A stretch of 64,000 nucleotides of DNA from an uncultured Opitutia bacterium. GTDB taxonomy: Bacteria > Verrucomicrobiota > Verrucomicrobiia > Opitutales > UBA953. Positions 55,655 to 63,339 of this stretch are shown here, piece after piece (the stretch's first letter is position 1; each line of letters opens with the position of its first letter). The stretch lies in NCBI GenBank assembly GCA_903855995.1, contig CAIOAN010000006.1:62001-126000 (forward strand), given 5' to 3'. A program made the position numbers and the translations under genes. Under the pieces are notes generated by a model, which was given only the letters and a program-made list of their open reading frames with translations, had not been told where the DNA came from and did no database searches.

Positions 55655-56910
55655 GCGACCTGCTCCAGCGCGTCACGGAAATCGCCCGCACCGCCAAGAA
55701 GGCTTCGCGCGCGCTCGCCCTTGCATCGACCGCCGTGCGCGACGCGGCCCTGCGCGCCGCCGCCCAGGCACTCCGCGCCGACGAAGCCTTCATCCTCGAA
55801 GCGAACGCCAAGGACCTCGCCGCGGCCCGAGCCAAAGGCCTGACCGAGGCGATGACCGACCGGCTCCGCCTCGACCACGCCCGTCTAGAAGATATCGCCG
55901 TGGCCTGTGAAGACGTGGCTAAACTCCCGGATCCCGTCGGGGAAGTCACCGAGGATTGGACCCGCCCCAACGGCCTGCGCATCATCCGCCGCCGCGTCCC
56001 GATCGGCCTCGTCGCGATCATCTTCGAATCGCGTCCCAACGTCACCGTCGACGCCGCCGCCCTCTGTCTGAAGTCCGGCAACGGCTGCGTACTCCGCGGC
56101 GGCAGCGAAGCGATCCACACCAATCTCGCCCTCGCGAAATCCTTCGCCACCGGCCTGCGCTCGGCGGGCCTACCCGCCGAGGCCGTCACGCTCCTCCCGT
56201 TCACCGATCGCGAAGCAGTCCCCGCGCTCGGCTCCCTCCGCGGCATCATCGATATCATCGTCCCCCGCGGCGGCCCGGGGCTCATCGAAGCAGTCGTAAA
56301 CTCCGCCAAGGTCCCCGTCATCAAGCACGACGCCGGCATCTGCCACGTCTACGTCCACGCGCAGGCCGACCTCGCGATGGCCGAACAGATTGTGCTCAAC
56401 GCCAAGTGCCAGCGCCCGAGCGCCTGCAACGCCCTCGAGACGCTGCTTGTCGATGCCGCCGTGGCCGCGAAATTCCTCCCAGCGATGGCCGTCGCCTTGG
56501 CGGCGAAAAAGACCGAAGTCCGCGCCTGTGCGAAATCACAGCTCCTGATGCCCGGCGCGAAGGCAGCCACGGAGCAGGATTTCCGCACCGAACACCTCGG
56601 CCTGATTCTCAACGTGAAGATCGTCAGCGGCCTCGACGAGGCCGTCGCCCACATCGAAGGCTACGGCTCGCATCACTCCGACGCCATCATCACGGCCGAC
56701 GAGGCGGCGGCCCGCTCCTTCCTCGCCCAGATCGACAGCGCCTGCGTCTATTGGAACGCCAGCACCCGATTCACCGACGGCGGCGAGTTCGGCTTCGGGG
56801 CCGAAGTCGGCATCTCCACGGACCGCCTGCACGCCCGCGGACCGATGGGGATTCGTGAATTGACCACCTGGAAGTTCGAAATCGTCGGCCAAGGTCAGGT
56901 TCGAGGCTAA
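55651..56910 (+). CDS. proA: Gamma-glutamyl phosphate reductase
   Basis: Second step of proline synthesis, NADPH-dependent, giving glutamate semialdehyde. The 419 residues have the aldehyde-dehydrogenase fold with RVPIGLVAIIFESRPNVTVDAA, LKSGNGCVLRGGSEA, IDIIVPRGGPGLI, the catalytic cysteine in LNAKCQRPSACNALETLLV, SHHSDAIIT and FTDGGEFGFGAEVGISTDRLHARGPMG. Length and N-terminus are normal. It overlaps proB by four bases and is followed by the tRNA-Asp gene. Confidence 0.97.
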   Translation: MSDLLQRVTEIARTAKKASRALALASTAVRDAALRAAAQALRADEAFILEANAKDLAAARAKGLTEAMTDRLRLDHARLEDIAVACEDVAKLPDPVGEVTEDWTRPNGLRIIRRRVPIGLVAIIFESRPNVTVDAAALCLKSGNGCVLRGGSEAIHTNLALAKSFATGLRSAGLPAEAVTLLPFTDREAVPALGSLRGIIDIIVPRGGPGLIEAVVNSAKVPVIKHDAGICHVYVHAQADLAMAEQIVLNAKCQRPSACNALETLLVDAAVAAKFLPAMAVALAAKKTEVRACAKSQLLMPGAKAATEQDFRTEHLGLILNVKIVSGLDEAVAHIEGYGSHHSDAIITADEAAARSFLAQIDSACVYWNASTRFTDGGEFGFGAEVGISTDRLHARGPMGIRELTTWKFEIVGQGQVRG

Positions 56911-56927
56911 TTCGGTCGGTTTTCCGT

Positions 56928-56957
56928 TTGACAGACCCCCCGCCGGAAACCTTTGTT
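56928..56957 (+). promoter_or_regulatory. Candidate promoter of tRNA-Asp
   Basis: Consensus -35 TTGACA at 56928-56933, then 18 bases and TTTGTT at 56952-56957 as a weak -10 (3 of 6). The start would fall about 10-15 bases before the tRNA. Confidence 0.45.
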
Positions 56958-56976
56958 ACCCTTCCTTTTGGCTACC

Positions 56977-57053
56977 GGGGTGGTAGCTCAGTTGGTTAGA
57001 GCGCCGCACTGTCACTGCGGAGGTCGCGAGTTCGAGTCTCGTCCATCCCGCCA
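56977..57053 (+). tRNA. tRNA-Asp (GTC)
   Basis: 77 bases including CCA. Acceptor GGGGTGG/CCATCCC (one G-U), discriminator G73, D stem GCTC/GAGC, anticodon stem CCGCA/TGCGG around CTGTCAC (anticodon GTC), T loop TTCGAGT. Flanking bases 56964-56973 and 57053-57062 are complementary, extending the stem in the precursor. Confidence 0.97.
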
Positions 57054-57197
57054 GCCAAAAGGGTTACTTTCCGACCGGTCCGCCGGTCCGGTAAGGACTG
57101 CCCGGCCGCCGTCGCCTGAGCGTCACCGTGTCCTTGCGGGACTGTGCATGCTTTTTGCTTCCCCCCCTCCCCTGAGTGGACAGAAATCAGTCATCTC

Positions 57198-58397
57198 ATG
57201 AGCAAAAAAGTCCTGATTATCGGCGCGGGTGGCGTGGGCAACGTCGTCGCCCACAAGTGCGCCATGGCAACCGAATTCTTCTCGGAAGTCATGCTCGCCT
57301 CCCGCAACGAGAACAAGTGCAAGGCCATCGCGGCCGACGTCAAAGCCGCCACGGGCCGCACGCTCCGCACCGCCACGATCGACGCCGATGACGTCAAGGC
57401 GACCGTCGCCCTGATCAAGTCCTTCGGCGCCGACCTCCTCATTAACGTCGCCCTGCCCTATCAGGACCTCCACCTGATGGACGCCTGTCTCCACGCCGGC
57501 ATTCACTACGTCGACACAGCGAACTACGAGCCGCCGCACCTCGCGAAGTTCGAATACTCCTGGCAGTGGGCTTACCGCGAACGCTTCGAGAAGGCCGGCC
57601 TGATGGCGCTCCTCGGCTCGGGCTTCGACCCCGGCGTGACCAATGTCTTCTGCGCCTACGCCCAGAAGCACCTCTTCGACACGATCGAGACAATCGATAT
57701 CATGGACGCCAACGCCGGCGACCATGGCTACAAGTTCGCTACGAACTTCAACCCGGAGATCAACATCCGCGAAATCACGCAGCGCGGACGCTTCTGGGAA
57801 AGGGGCGAATGGAAGGAAACCGACCCGCTCTCCGTGAAGTGGGTATACGACTACCCTGTTGTTGGCCCGAAAGACAGCTACCTGCTCTACCACGAGGAAC
57901 TCGAGTCCCTGGCGATCAACATCAAGGGCCTGAAGCGCATCCGCTTCTTCATGACTTTCTCCGAAAACTACCTCACGCATCTGCGCGTGCTCGAGAACGT
58001 CGGCATGACCCGCATCGACCCGATTGATTTCCAGGGCCACCAGATCGTCCCGATTCAATTCCTCAAGGCGCTCCTGCCCGACCCGGCCTCGCTCGGCCCG
58101 CGCACCAAGGGCAAGACCTGCATCGGCTGCGAAATCACTGGCCTCAAGGACGGCAAGCCCCGCAAGGTTTTCATCTACAACGTCTGCGACCACCAGGAAT
58201 GTTTCGCCGAAGTGAAATCCCAGGCCATCAGTTATACGACCGGCGTCCCCGCCGCAATCGGCGGCGCAATGGTCGCCAGCGGCCAGTGGCTCAAGCCCGG
58301 AGTCTGGAACATGGAAGAACTCAACCCCGACCCGTTCATGGATGAGCTCAACAAGCGCGGCCTCCCCTGGCACGTGAAAGAACTCCCGGTCGCCTGA
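57198..58397 (+). CDS. Carboxynorspermidine synthase (saccharopine dehydrogenase family)
   Basis: 399 residues. N-terminal Rossmann motif VLIIGAGGVGNVVAHKCA, then INVALPYQDLHLMDACLHAGIHYVDTANYE, GFDPGVTNVFCAYAQ and GHQIVPIQFLKALLPDPASLG. This subgroup of the saccharopine-dehydrogenase fold condenses L-aspartate semialdehyde with a diamine, using NADPH, to form carboxynorspermidine or carboxyspermidine. The decarboxylase that completes the route follows at 58473. ATG at 57198 is chosen; an in-frame start at 57144 would add an unrelated leader. Substrate (diaminopropane or putrescine) cannot be read from the sequence. Confidence 0.88.
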   Translation: MSKKVLIIGAGGVGNVVAHKCAMATEFFSEVMLASRNENKCKAIAADVKAATGRTLRTATIDADDVKATVALIKSFGADLLINVALPYQDLHLMDACLHAGIHYVDTANYEPPHLAKFEYSWQWAYRERFEKAGLMALLGSGFDPGVTNVFCAYAQKHLFDTIETIDIMDANAGDHGYKFATNFNPEINIREITQRGRFWERGEWKETDPLSVKWVYDYPVVGPKDSYLLYHEELESLAINIKGLKRIRFFMTFSENYLTHLRVLENVGMTRIDPIDFQGHQIVPIQFLKALLPDPASLGPRTKGKTCIGCEITGLKDGKPRKVFIYNVCDHQECFAEVKSQAISYTTGVPAAIGGAMVASGQWLKPGVWNMEELNPDPFMDELNKRGLPWHVKELPVA

Positions 58398-58410
58398 ACG
58401 GCCGACGCTG

Positions 58411-58439
58411 AAGCCCGCCGCCCGGCGGGCTTTTCGTTT
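58411..58439 (+). terminator. Terminator between the carboxynorspermidine genes
   Basis: 9-bp stem AAGCCCGCC / GGCGGGCTT with loop GCCC, then TTTCGTTT. It lies 34 bases before the nspC start, so it may limit transcription into that gene. Confidence 0.8.
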
Positions 58440-58472
58440 GCACCGCCCGCCGGCGCTCCCAATTTCAACGCC

Positions 58473-59648
58473 GTGTCCGACGCCCTCACCGAAGCTTTCC
58501 GGAAGGTCGACCTGAGTCAGGTCCCCAGCCCTTGTCACGTCCTCCACCGCGGACTGCTCGAGAGCAATCTCCGCATCCTACGCTCGGTGATGGACCGCTC
58601 GGGCGCCAAGATTCTCCTCGCACTCAAGGGCTTCGCCCAGTTCAGCGAAGCGAAACTGGTCAGCAAATACCTCGCGGGCACCACGGCGAGCGGCATCCAT
58701 GAAGCCCTGCTGGGCCGCGAAGAATTCGGCGGCGAAGTGCACGCCTACTCTCCGGCTTTCAAAGACGAGGAGTTCGCACACCTGCTCCGCGTGGCCGACC
58801 ACATCTCCTTCAATTCGCCTTCGCAGTGGAAGCGCCACCGGGCCGCGGCCCTCGCCGCCGGCCGCAAAGTCTCCTTCGGCCTGCGCGTCAACCCGGAGCA
58901 TGCCGAGGTCGACGTCGAGCTCTACAACCCCTGCGCCACCGGCTCGCGCCTCGGGACCCTACGCTCCGAAATCAAATCCCCGGCCGACCTCGACGGACTG
59001 GAAGGCCTGCACTTCCACACGATGTGCCAGCAAGGCTCCGACGTCCTGGAGCGCACCGTCGCGGCCTTCGAGGCGAAGTTCGGCGAATTCATCCCGCAGA
59101 TGAAGTGGGTCAATTTCGGTGGCGGCCACCACATCACCCGCGAAGGCTACGATCTCGACCGTCTCGTCCGGATCATCAAGGGCTTCCGCCAGCGCTGGGG
59201 CGAACACATCCAGGTCTACCTCGAGCCCGGTGAAGCCATCGGTATCGGCACTGGCGTGCTGGTGGGCACGGTCCTCGACCTGGTTCACAACGGTGTCGAT
59301 ATCGCGGTCATCGACATCTCGGCCACCTGCCACATGCCTGACACCTTGGAGATGCCCTACCGGGCAGATATCGTCGATGCCGACCTGCCAGGCAAGCTGC
59401 CACATACGTACCGACTGGGGAGCGTCACCTGCCTCGCCGGCGACGTGATCGGCGACTACTCCTTCCCTGAGCCTCTAAAAATCGGGCAAAGAATCGTGTT
59501 TTTGGACATGTCCCATTACACCTTCGTAAAGAACACGACCTTCAACGGCGTCCCTCTCCCGGCCATCGCGAGCTACGATCCGGCCTCCGGTCAAACGCAG
59601 GTGGTCCGTCGTTTTGGCTACGCTGATTATAAGAACCGCCTGTCCTAA
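58473..59648 (+). CDS. nspC: Carboxynorspermidine / carboxyspermidine decarboxylase
   Basis: PLP decarboxylase of the alanine-racemase (group IV) fold. The 391 residues contain PSPCHVLHRGLLESNL, the PLP lysine in ILLALKGFAQFS, GLRVNPEHAEVDVELYNP, LEGLHFHTMCQQ, NFGGGHHITREGYD, EPGEAIGIGTGVL, DISATCHMPDTLEMPYR (active-site Cys and Asp) and GVTCLAGD-like GSVTCLAGDVIGDYSF. It decarboxylates the synthase product to norspermidine or spermidine. The start is GTG 58473. It replaces the S-adenosylmethionine-dependent spermidine route. Confidence 0.93.
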   Translation: MSDALTEAFRKVDLSQVPSPCHVLHRGLLESNLRILRSVMDRSGAKILLALKGFAQFSEAKLVSKYLAGTTASGIHEALLGREEFGGEVHAYSPAFKDEEFAHLLRVADHISFNSPSQWKRHRAAALAAGRKVSFGLRVNPEHAEVDVELYNPCATGSRLGTLRSEIKSPADLDGLEGLHFHTMCQQGSDVLERTVAAFEAKFGEFIPQMKWVNFGGGHHITREGYDLDRLVRIIKGFRQRWGEHIQVYLEPGEAIGIGTGVLVGTVLDLVHNGVDIAVIDISATCHMPDTLEMPYRADIVDADLPGKLPHTYRLGSVTCLAGDVIGDYSFPEPLKIGQRIVFLDMSHYTFVKNTTFNGVPLPAIASYDPASGQTQVVRRFGYADYKNRLS

Positions 59649-59709
59649 ACCGGGGTAGGCTCTTGACCCAAGGGCGATTTCAGACAATAAATTACGCAAG
59701 CAAATCGAT

Positions 59710-60309
59710 ATGAAGCCTTCTGAAATCATCCTCATCCTGGTCGCCGCTGCCTTTGGCGGCATTGCCGTCGTCTCCTGGAGCAGCGAAGCGGACGCCAAGG
59801 CCGACGTCGCCAAGGTCCGCAACGAGACCACCGAATATCTCCGCATCAACGGCCAGAAAGTCGTCGAGGCCGAACGCAAAGTCACCGAAGCCACCGCGGC
59901 CCTCAAGGCCGCCCGCAACGCCGAAATCGCCGCCTCCGCCAAGGCCGCCGCCTCAATCGACGGCTCGAAGCAGGCTGTGACCGACCTCGCCAAGGCCAAG
60001 GAAGACCTTGCCAAGGCCGCGACCAAGGTGGCCGAACTTGAAAAGGCCCGCTCCGAAGCCGCCACCCGTGTCAACGAACTGAACGCCGAGATTGCCCACC
60101 TGCGCAGCGGCTCCGAAGTCAAGGAAGCGAACGCCAAGCAGAAGAAGGCCGAAGCCGACCTCGAAGCCGCCTCCGTCGCCCTCCGCGAAGCCAACACGAA
60201 GGCCGCCGCGGCCACGACCAAGCTCGCCGAAGTCGAAGAAGAAAATCGCCGCCTCCGCGATCAGGCTAAGGGCACCGAAGTCGCCTCGCCGAACTACCGC
60301 GCACTCTGA
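59710..60309 (+). CDS. Membrane-anchored Ala/Lys/Glu-rich coiled-coil protein
   Basis: 199 residues. An N-terminal hydrophobic helix (IILILVAAAFGGIAVVSW, about 6-23) acts as an uncleaved anchor or signal. Residues about 28-190 form an almost unbroken coiled coil of heptads built from Ala, Lys, Glu and Val (for example VAELEKARSEAATRVNELNAE). No enzymatic motif. It resembles Lpp- or TolA-like periplasmic spacers only in composition. Its terminator lies inside the convergent vsr frame, which overlaps its 3' part on the opposite strand. Function unknown. Confidence 0.75.
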   Translation: MKPSEIILILVAAAFGGIAVVSWSSEADAKADVAKVRNETTEYLRINGQKVVEAERKVTEATAALKAARNAEIAASAKAAASIDGSKQAVTDLAKAKEDLAKAATKVAELEKARSEAATRVNELNAEIAHLRSGSEVKEANAKQKKAEADLEAASVALREANTKAAAATTKLAEVEEENRRLRDQAKGTEVASPNYRAL

Positions 60310-60810
60310 GCCGGCCCCACGGCCAGCCCGCCCCGCAGCCCGGCCCCCGCCGGGCTTCTTTTTTGCCCAGGCCGACAAGGCCCGGCGCAACCGCAGCAGC
60401 AGGCGCGCCCGCCGCTTGGGCCGCAGTTCATGCTCCCACAACCCCAGCACCGTCCAGCCCGCGGCCCGGAGATGGCGCGAGTCGCGCCGGTCCCGCGCCC
60501 GGTTCGCCGCGAACTTCTCCCGCCAGAACGCGCGGCGGCCCGACGGCTTGCCGCCGTGCGCCGGACAGCCGTGCCAGAAACAGCCGTCCACGAAGACCGC
60601 GAGCCGGCGCGCCCGGAAGACGAAGTCCGGCCGCGTGCGGAACGCGCCGCCCGCGCGGTCCCGCCCGCGCACGACCTGCTGGCGCCGCCAGCCCGTGATG
60701 CCCTCCGCCCGGAACACGCGCGCCAGCGCGCCCTCCGTCGTGGCGTTGCCCCGGGACCGGATCCGCGCCATCAGCGCGCTGCGCTGCGCCCGCGTGTAGA
60801 TGTCCGCCAT
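59953..60810 (-). CDS. vsr: Vsr-family DNA mismatch endonuclease with long C-terminal read-through
   Basis: The frame has 285 codons; the Vsr domain occupies about residues 1-145 (60810 down to about 60375). It starts MADIYTRAQRSALMARIRSRG, has the catalytic aspartate in RTRPDFVF, the VDGCFWHGCPAHG core (metal-binding Cys/His) and NRARDRRDSRHLRAAGW, and ends with VLGLWEHEL. Vsr nicks T:G mismatches left by cytosine methylation. No Dcm-type methylase is nearby. Instead of a stop at about 145-155, the frame goes on for about 137 codons antisense to the coiled-coil gene; that extension is Gly/Arg-rich and unlikely to be functional. Start ATG 60808-60810. GC content here is very high. Confidence 0.75.
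   Translation of the reverse strand: MADIYTRAQRSALMARIRSRGNATTEGALARVFRAEGITGWRRQQVVRGRDRAGGAFRTRPDFVFRARRLAVFVDGCFWHGCPAHGGKPSGRRAFWREKFAANRARDRRDSRHLRAAGWTVLGLWEHELRPKRRARLLLRLRRALSAWAKKKPGGGRAAGRAGRGAGSECAVVRRGDFGALSLIAEAAIFFFDFGELGRGRGGLRVGFAEGDGGGFEVGFGLLLLGVRFLDFGAAAQVGNLGVQFVDTGGGFGAGLFKFGHLGRGLGKVFLGLGEVGHSLLRAVD
60337..60364 (+). terminator. Terminator after the coiled-coil gene
   Basis: 8-bp stem AGCCCGGC / GCCGGGCT with loop CCCC, then TCTTTTTT. The same bases are read as codons by the minus-strand vsr frame. Confidence 0.88.
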
Positions 60811-60878
60811 GGGCTCATAACTAAGATAGGACGAGGGCGGCGGGCAAGTCCCGGGCGGACGGGGGACTCGCCCAACGG

Positions 60879-60903
60879 AAAGGGGCCGACTTGCGTCGGC
60901 CCC
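60879..60903 (-). terminator. Terminator after the phosphate-type porin
   Basis: 9-bp stem GGGGCCGAC / GTCGGCCCC with a four-base loop; on the minus strand it is followed by TTTCC, a short T-run. Confidence 0.6.
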
Positions 60904-60946
60904 GGTATGAAGCGTTTTCCGGCGGGCAAGGGGCCCGCGGCCCGAG

Positions 60947-62353
60947 TTACCAGGCGAGCTGGGCGCAGACGCGGAGTTCGCGGACGGTCGCGCTGTTGCC
61001 CGGCACGGGGGAGGTGCCGAGGACGTCCTTGAACTTGGACTGCTGGAGGCCGACCATGATCTTGGCGTTCTTGCCGGCGTATTCCTTGGAACCGGCCATC
61101 AGGCTGAAGTAGTAGTTCACGCCGAGGTAGTAGGAATCAACCGTGTTGAACGTCGAGCCGCTGATGCCGGCGCTGCCGGTGGTGGTGTCGGCGGTGGTGC
61201 CGAAGTCGCGCACGACGTCCCCGATCTGCACGCCGCGGCCGTCGGTGTTCAGCTTGTCGAAGCGGAGGACGCCCTCCCAGTTCGGCGTGAAGTAGTAGGA
61301 GGCGATGTAAGTCTGGCCCGTCGGGGTGTGGTCACCGGAATAGGCGGCGGTGTTCAGGGTGGCGTCGGCCGAACCGTTCACCTTGGTGCTCATGTACTGC
61401 GCCTGGAGGGTCAGGTTGCCGATCTTGGCCATCACGAAGGGGTTGTAACCGGTCATGCGGGCGGCGGACACCTGGAGCGCGGTGGTCGTGGTGTTGTAGT
61501 AGCTGGCGTCTCCGAAGTTCACGCCGGCCGAGACCTTGTGGTCGGAGTCGGTGCTGTAGTTGTACAGGGCGTTCAGGTAGTAGTTCAGGTTGTTGTTACC
61601 TTTGGTCGGCGCCATGATGTAGGAGGACGCACCGTTGGTGACGGCCGCGCCGTATTCGAAACCGTTCGAGGTCTTGTTGCTGTTGTAGAACAGGCCGAGG
61701 TGGTGGAAGCCGAGGCCGAGGCGGCGACCGGAGGAGCTGCCGTTGGAGCCGGAGCCGTTCTCGTTCTCCTGCCAGTAGCGGTCGGCGTTGCTGCGCTCGA
61801 TGCCGTAGAGGTTGGAGGAGGAGGAGCCGTCCTTGAACATCGAGGAGATCGGCACTTCTTCGATGCCCCAGGTGACCTTCTTCCAGCCGGCGTCGATGGT
61901 GCCCCAATCCGTGGCCTTGGTCAGGATCGCGCGGTCGAGGTTGTAGGCGGTGGAGGGGAGCTGGCCCGAGATGTCGTAGGAGATGTCGGACGAGAAGCCT
62001 TCGCCGAGCTGGGCGTTCAGGGTGAGGTAGAGGCGGCGGATGATGAAGCCGCTCTGGGTGCGGTAGTTCGAGGACGAGACGCCGCCGGCGCTCTGGCTGT
62101 AGGCGAAGTTTTCGTAGAAGGCCTGGAAGTAGGCGCCGATGGTGAAGTTCTTGGTGGTGTCTTCCTTGAGGGAAACCGACTTCTGGGCGTCGACGGAGTT
62201 CTGGAAGCCCTTCTCCAGGGTCTTCGCGCGGTCCTCCGAGCTGATCAGGCCCTTGCTCACGAGGAGGTCGAGGGTGGTTTTGTCTTGGGCGTACGCAGAA
62301 ACCGACGTAATGGCGGCAGCGGCGATGAGCATGGACTTGAGGGTGCTATTCAT
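60947..62353 (-). CDS. Phosphate-selective porin O/P family outer-membrane protein
   Basis: 468 residues. Signal peptide MNSTLKSMLIAAAAITSVSAYAQ, then a short helical coil region (LLVSKGLISSEDRAKTLEKG) and a beta-barrel with typical repeats such as FIIRRLYLTLNAQLGEGFSSDISYDI and RLGLGFHHLGLFYN; the last residue is Trp, a barrel-insertion signal. The arrangement resembles the OprO/OprP porin family. The substrate is inferred, not shown, but a Pho-box-like promoter lies 43 bases before the start codon. The leader before the ATG has no Shine-Dalgarno. It is a single gene with its own terminator. Confidence 0.85.
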   Translation of the reverse strand: MNSTLKSMLIAAAAITSVSAYAQDKTTLDLLVSKGLISSEDRAKTLEKGFQNSVDAQKSVSLKEDTTKNFTIGAYFQAFYENFAYSQSAGGVSSSNYRTQSGFIIRRLYLTLNAQLGEGFSSDISYDISGQLPSTAYNLDRAILTKATDWGTIDAGWKKVTWGIEEVPISSMFKDGSSSSNLYGIERSNADRYWQENENGSGSNGSSSGRRLGLGFHHLGLFYNSNKTSNGFEYGAAVTNGASSYIMAPTKGNNNLNYYLNALYNYSTDSDHKVSAGVNFGDASYYNTTTTALQVSAARMTGYNPFVMAKIGNLTLQAQYMSTKVNGSADATLNTAAYSGDHTPTGQTYIASYYFTPNWEGVLRFDKLNTDGRGVQIGDVVRDFGTTADTTTGSAGISGSTFNTVDSYYLGVNYYFSLMAGSKEYAGKNAKIMVGLQQSKFKDVLGTSPVPGNSATVRELRVCAQLAW

Positions 62354-62379
62354 GGGTGTTGGTGCGGTTATGCGACGGG

Positions 62380-62413
62380 ACTATCTCATTCTATTGTTAC
62401 AGAATGATGTCAG
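62380..62413 (-). promoter_or_regulatory. Pho-box-like promoter of the porin gene
   Basis: On the minus strand CTGACAT-CATT-CTGTAAC (62413 to 62396) matches the 18-base Pho box (CTGTCAT-AWAW-CTGTCAY) at 14 positions. Ten bases further is GATAGT (62385-62380), a 4-of-6 -10 element at the spacing usual for PhoB promoters. An overlapping palindrome CATTCT/AGAATG is also present. Confidence 0.55.
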
Positions 62414-62463
62414 AGGGGTGAAGAAAGTGCCTTAAACTCCCTACCCGCAGACAGGAAAACGGC

Positions 62464-63339
62464 TCAGAATAGCTGACTAAGACCCTGAAAAACGTCCGCA
62501 AACTGCGGATTCCACTCTAATTCGGCCTTAATTCTAGCCGTAGCGACAACTCGGTTGGGCTGAGTCCTGCCACCCTTGGCCACGCGCGGACCCGCGGGTG
62601 CCGCGGGATTGAATACTGGCTCAGGCTGGCCGAGGCGTTTCGCGATCCACTTAGCAAGTTCAGCTTTTGTCACGGGTTGACCGTCGCCGACGTTGTAAAC
62701 GCGTGCACCCAAAGGGCCGCCGCTCATCGCGGCGAGCACCGATGTGGCGGCATCATTACGATGTAAATAATTAATAAAGTGATCCACCCGCCCACCGATG
62801 ACGTTTTCACCGCGACGTAATTGGTCCACGAGATGATGACGGTCCGGTCCGTATAATCCACCGAAGCGCAACACGCGCGCACGCGCAATCCCCGAGGCGA
62901 GTACAGCTTGCTCGCCCGCAAGAATCGCATCGGCGGTCGGCGTACCGCCCACTGCAGACTCTTCGTTGACCACGCCACCATCATCCTGCCGATAAACACC
63001 CGTGGAACTGGTGAAGATGAAACTCGAAGCACCGACGGAGTGCGCCCAGGCGAGCGACCGACGTACACCGACATCGTAGGCGAGCGCATAAGCTTCGGGC
63101 CCGCCGCCGCCAGTGCTCGCGGCATAGACCACGGCGTCGAAGCGCGGCGGCAAGTCCGACCAATCCCCCGTGAAAATATCGAAGGCCTCGGCCCGCAGCC
63201 CTTCGGCTCGCAGCCGATCACGCGATGCCTCAGAACGGACAACGCCGACGACTTGATGCCCGGAGCGCTCCGCCAGACGGGCGAACTCGGCCCCGACATA
63301 GCCGCACCCCAGCACCGCGATGGCCAAAGGCTTGCTCAC
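62464..63339 (-). CDS. NAD(P)-dependent epimerase/dehydratase-like protein (extended SDR)
   Basis: 291 residues from GTG 63337-63339. Rossmann glycine motif VLGCGYVGAEFARLAERSGH, then AVVYAAST, FTSSTGVYRQDDG and the putative catalytic Ser/Tyr pair in SSTGVYR (the usual YxxxK lysine is not obvious), FGGLYGPDR and YNVGDGQPVTKAELAKWIA near the C-terminus. It acts on a nucleotide sugar or similar substrate that cannot be named. The GTG start overlaps the lpxB stop in GTGA, so the two are coupled. Upstream in-frame codons overlap lpxB and are not used. Confidence 0.8.
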   Translation of the reverse strand: MSKPLAIAVLGCGYVGAEFARLAERSGHQVVGVVRSEASRDRLRAEGLRAEAFDIFTGDWSDLPPRFDAVVYAASTGGGGPEAYALAYDVGVRRSLAWAHSVGASSFIFTSSTGVYRQDDGGVVNEESAVGGTPTADAILAGEQAVLASGIARARVLRFGGLYGPDRHHLVDQLRRGENVIGGRVDHFINYLHRNDAATSVLAAMSGGPLGARVYNVGDGQPVTKAELAKWIAKRLGQPEPVFNPAAPAGPRVAKGGRTQPNRVVATARIKAELEWNPQFADVFQGLSQLF

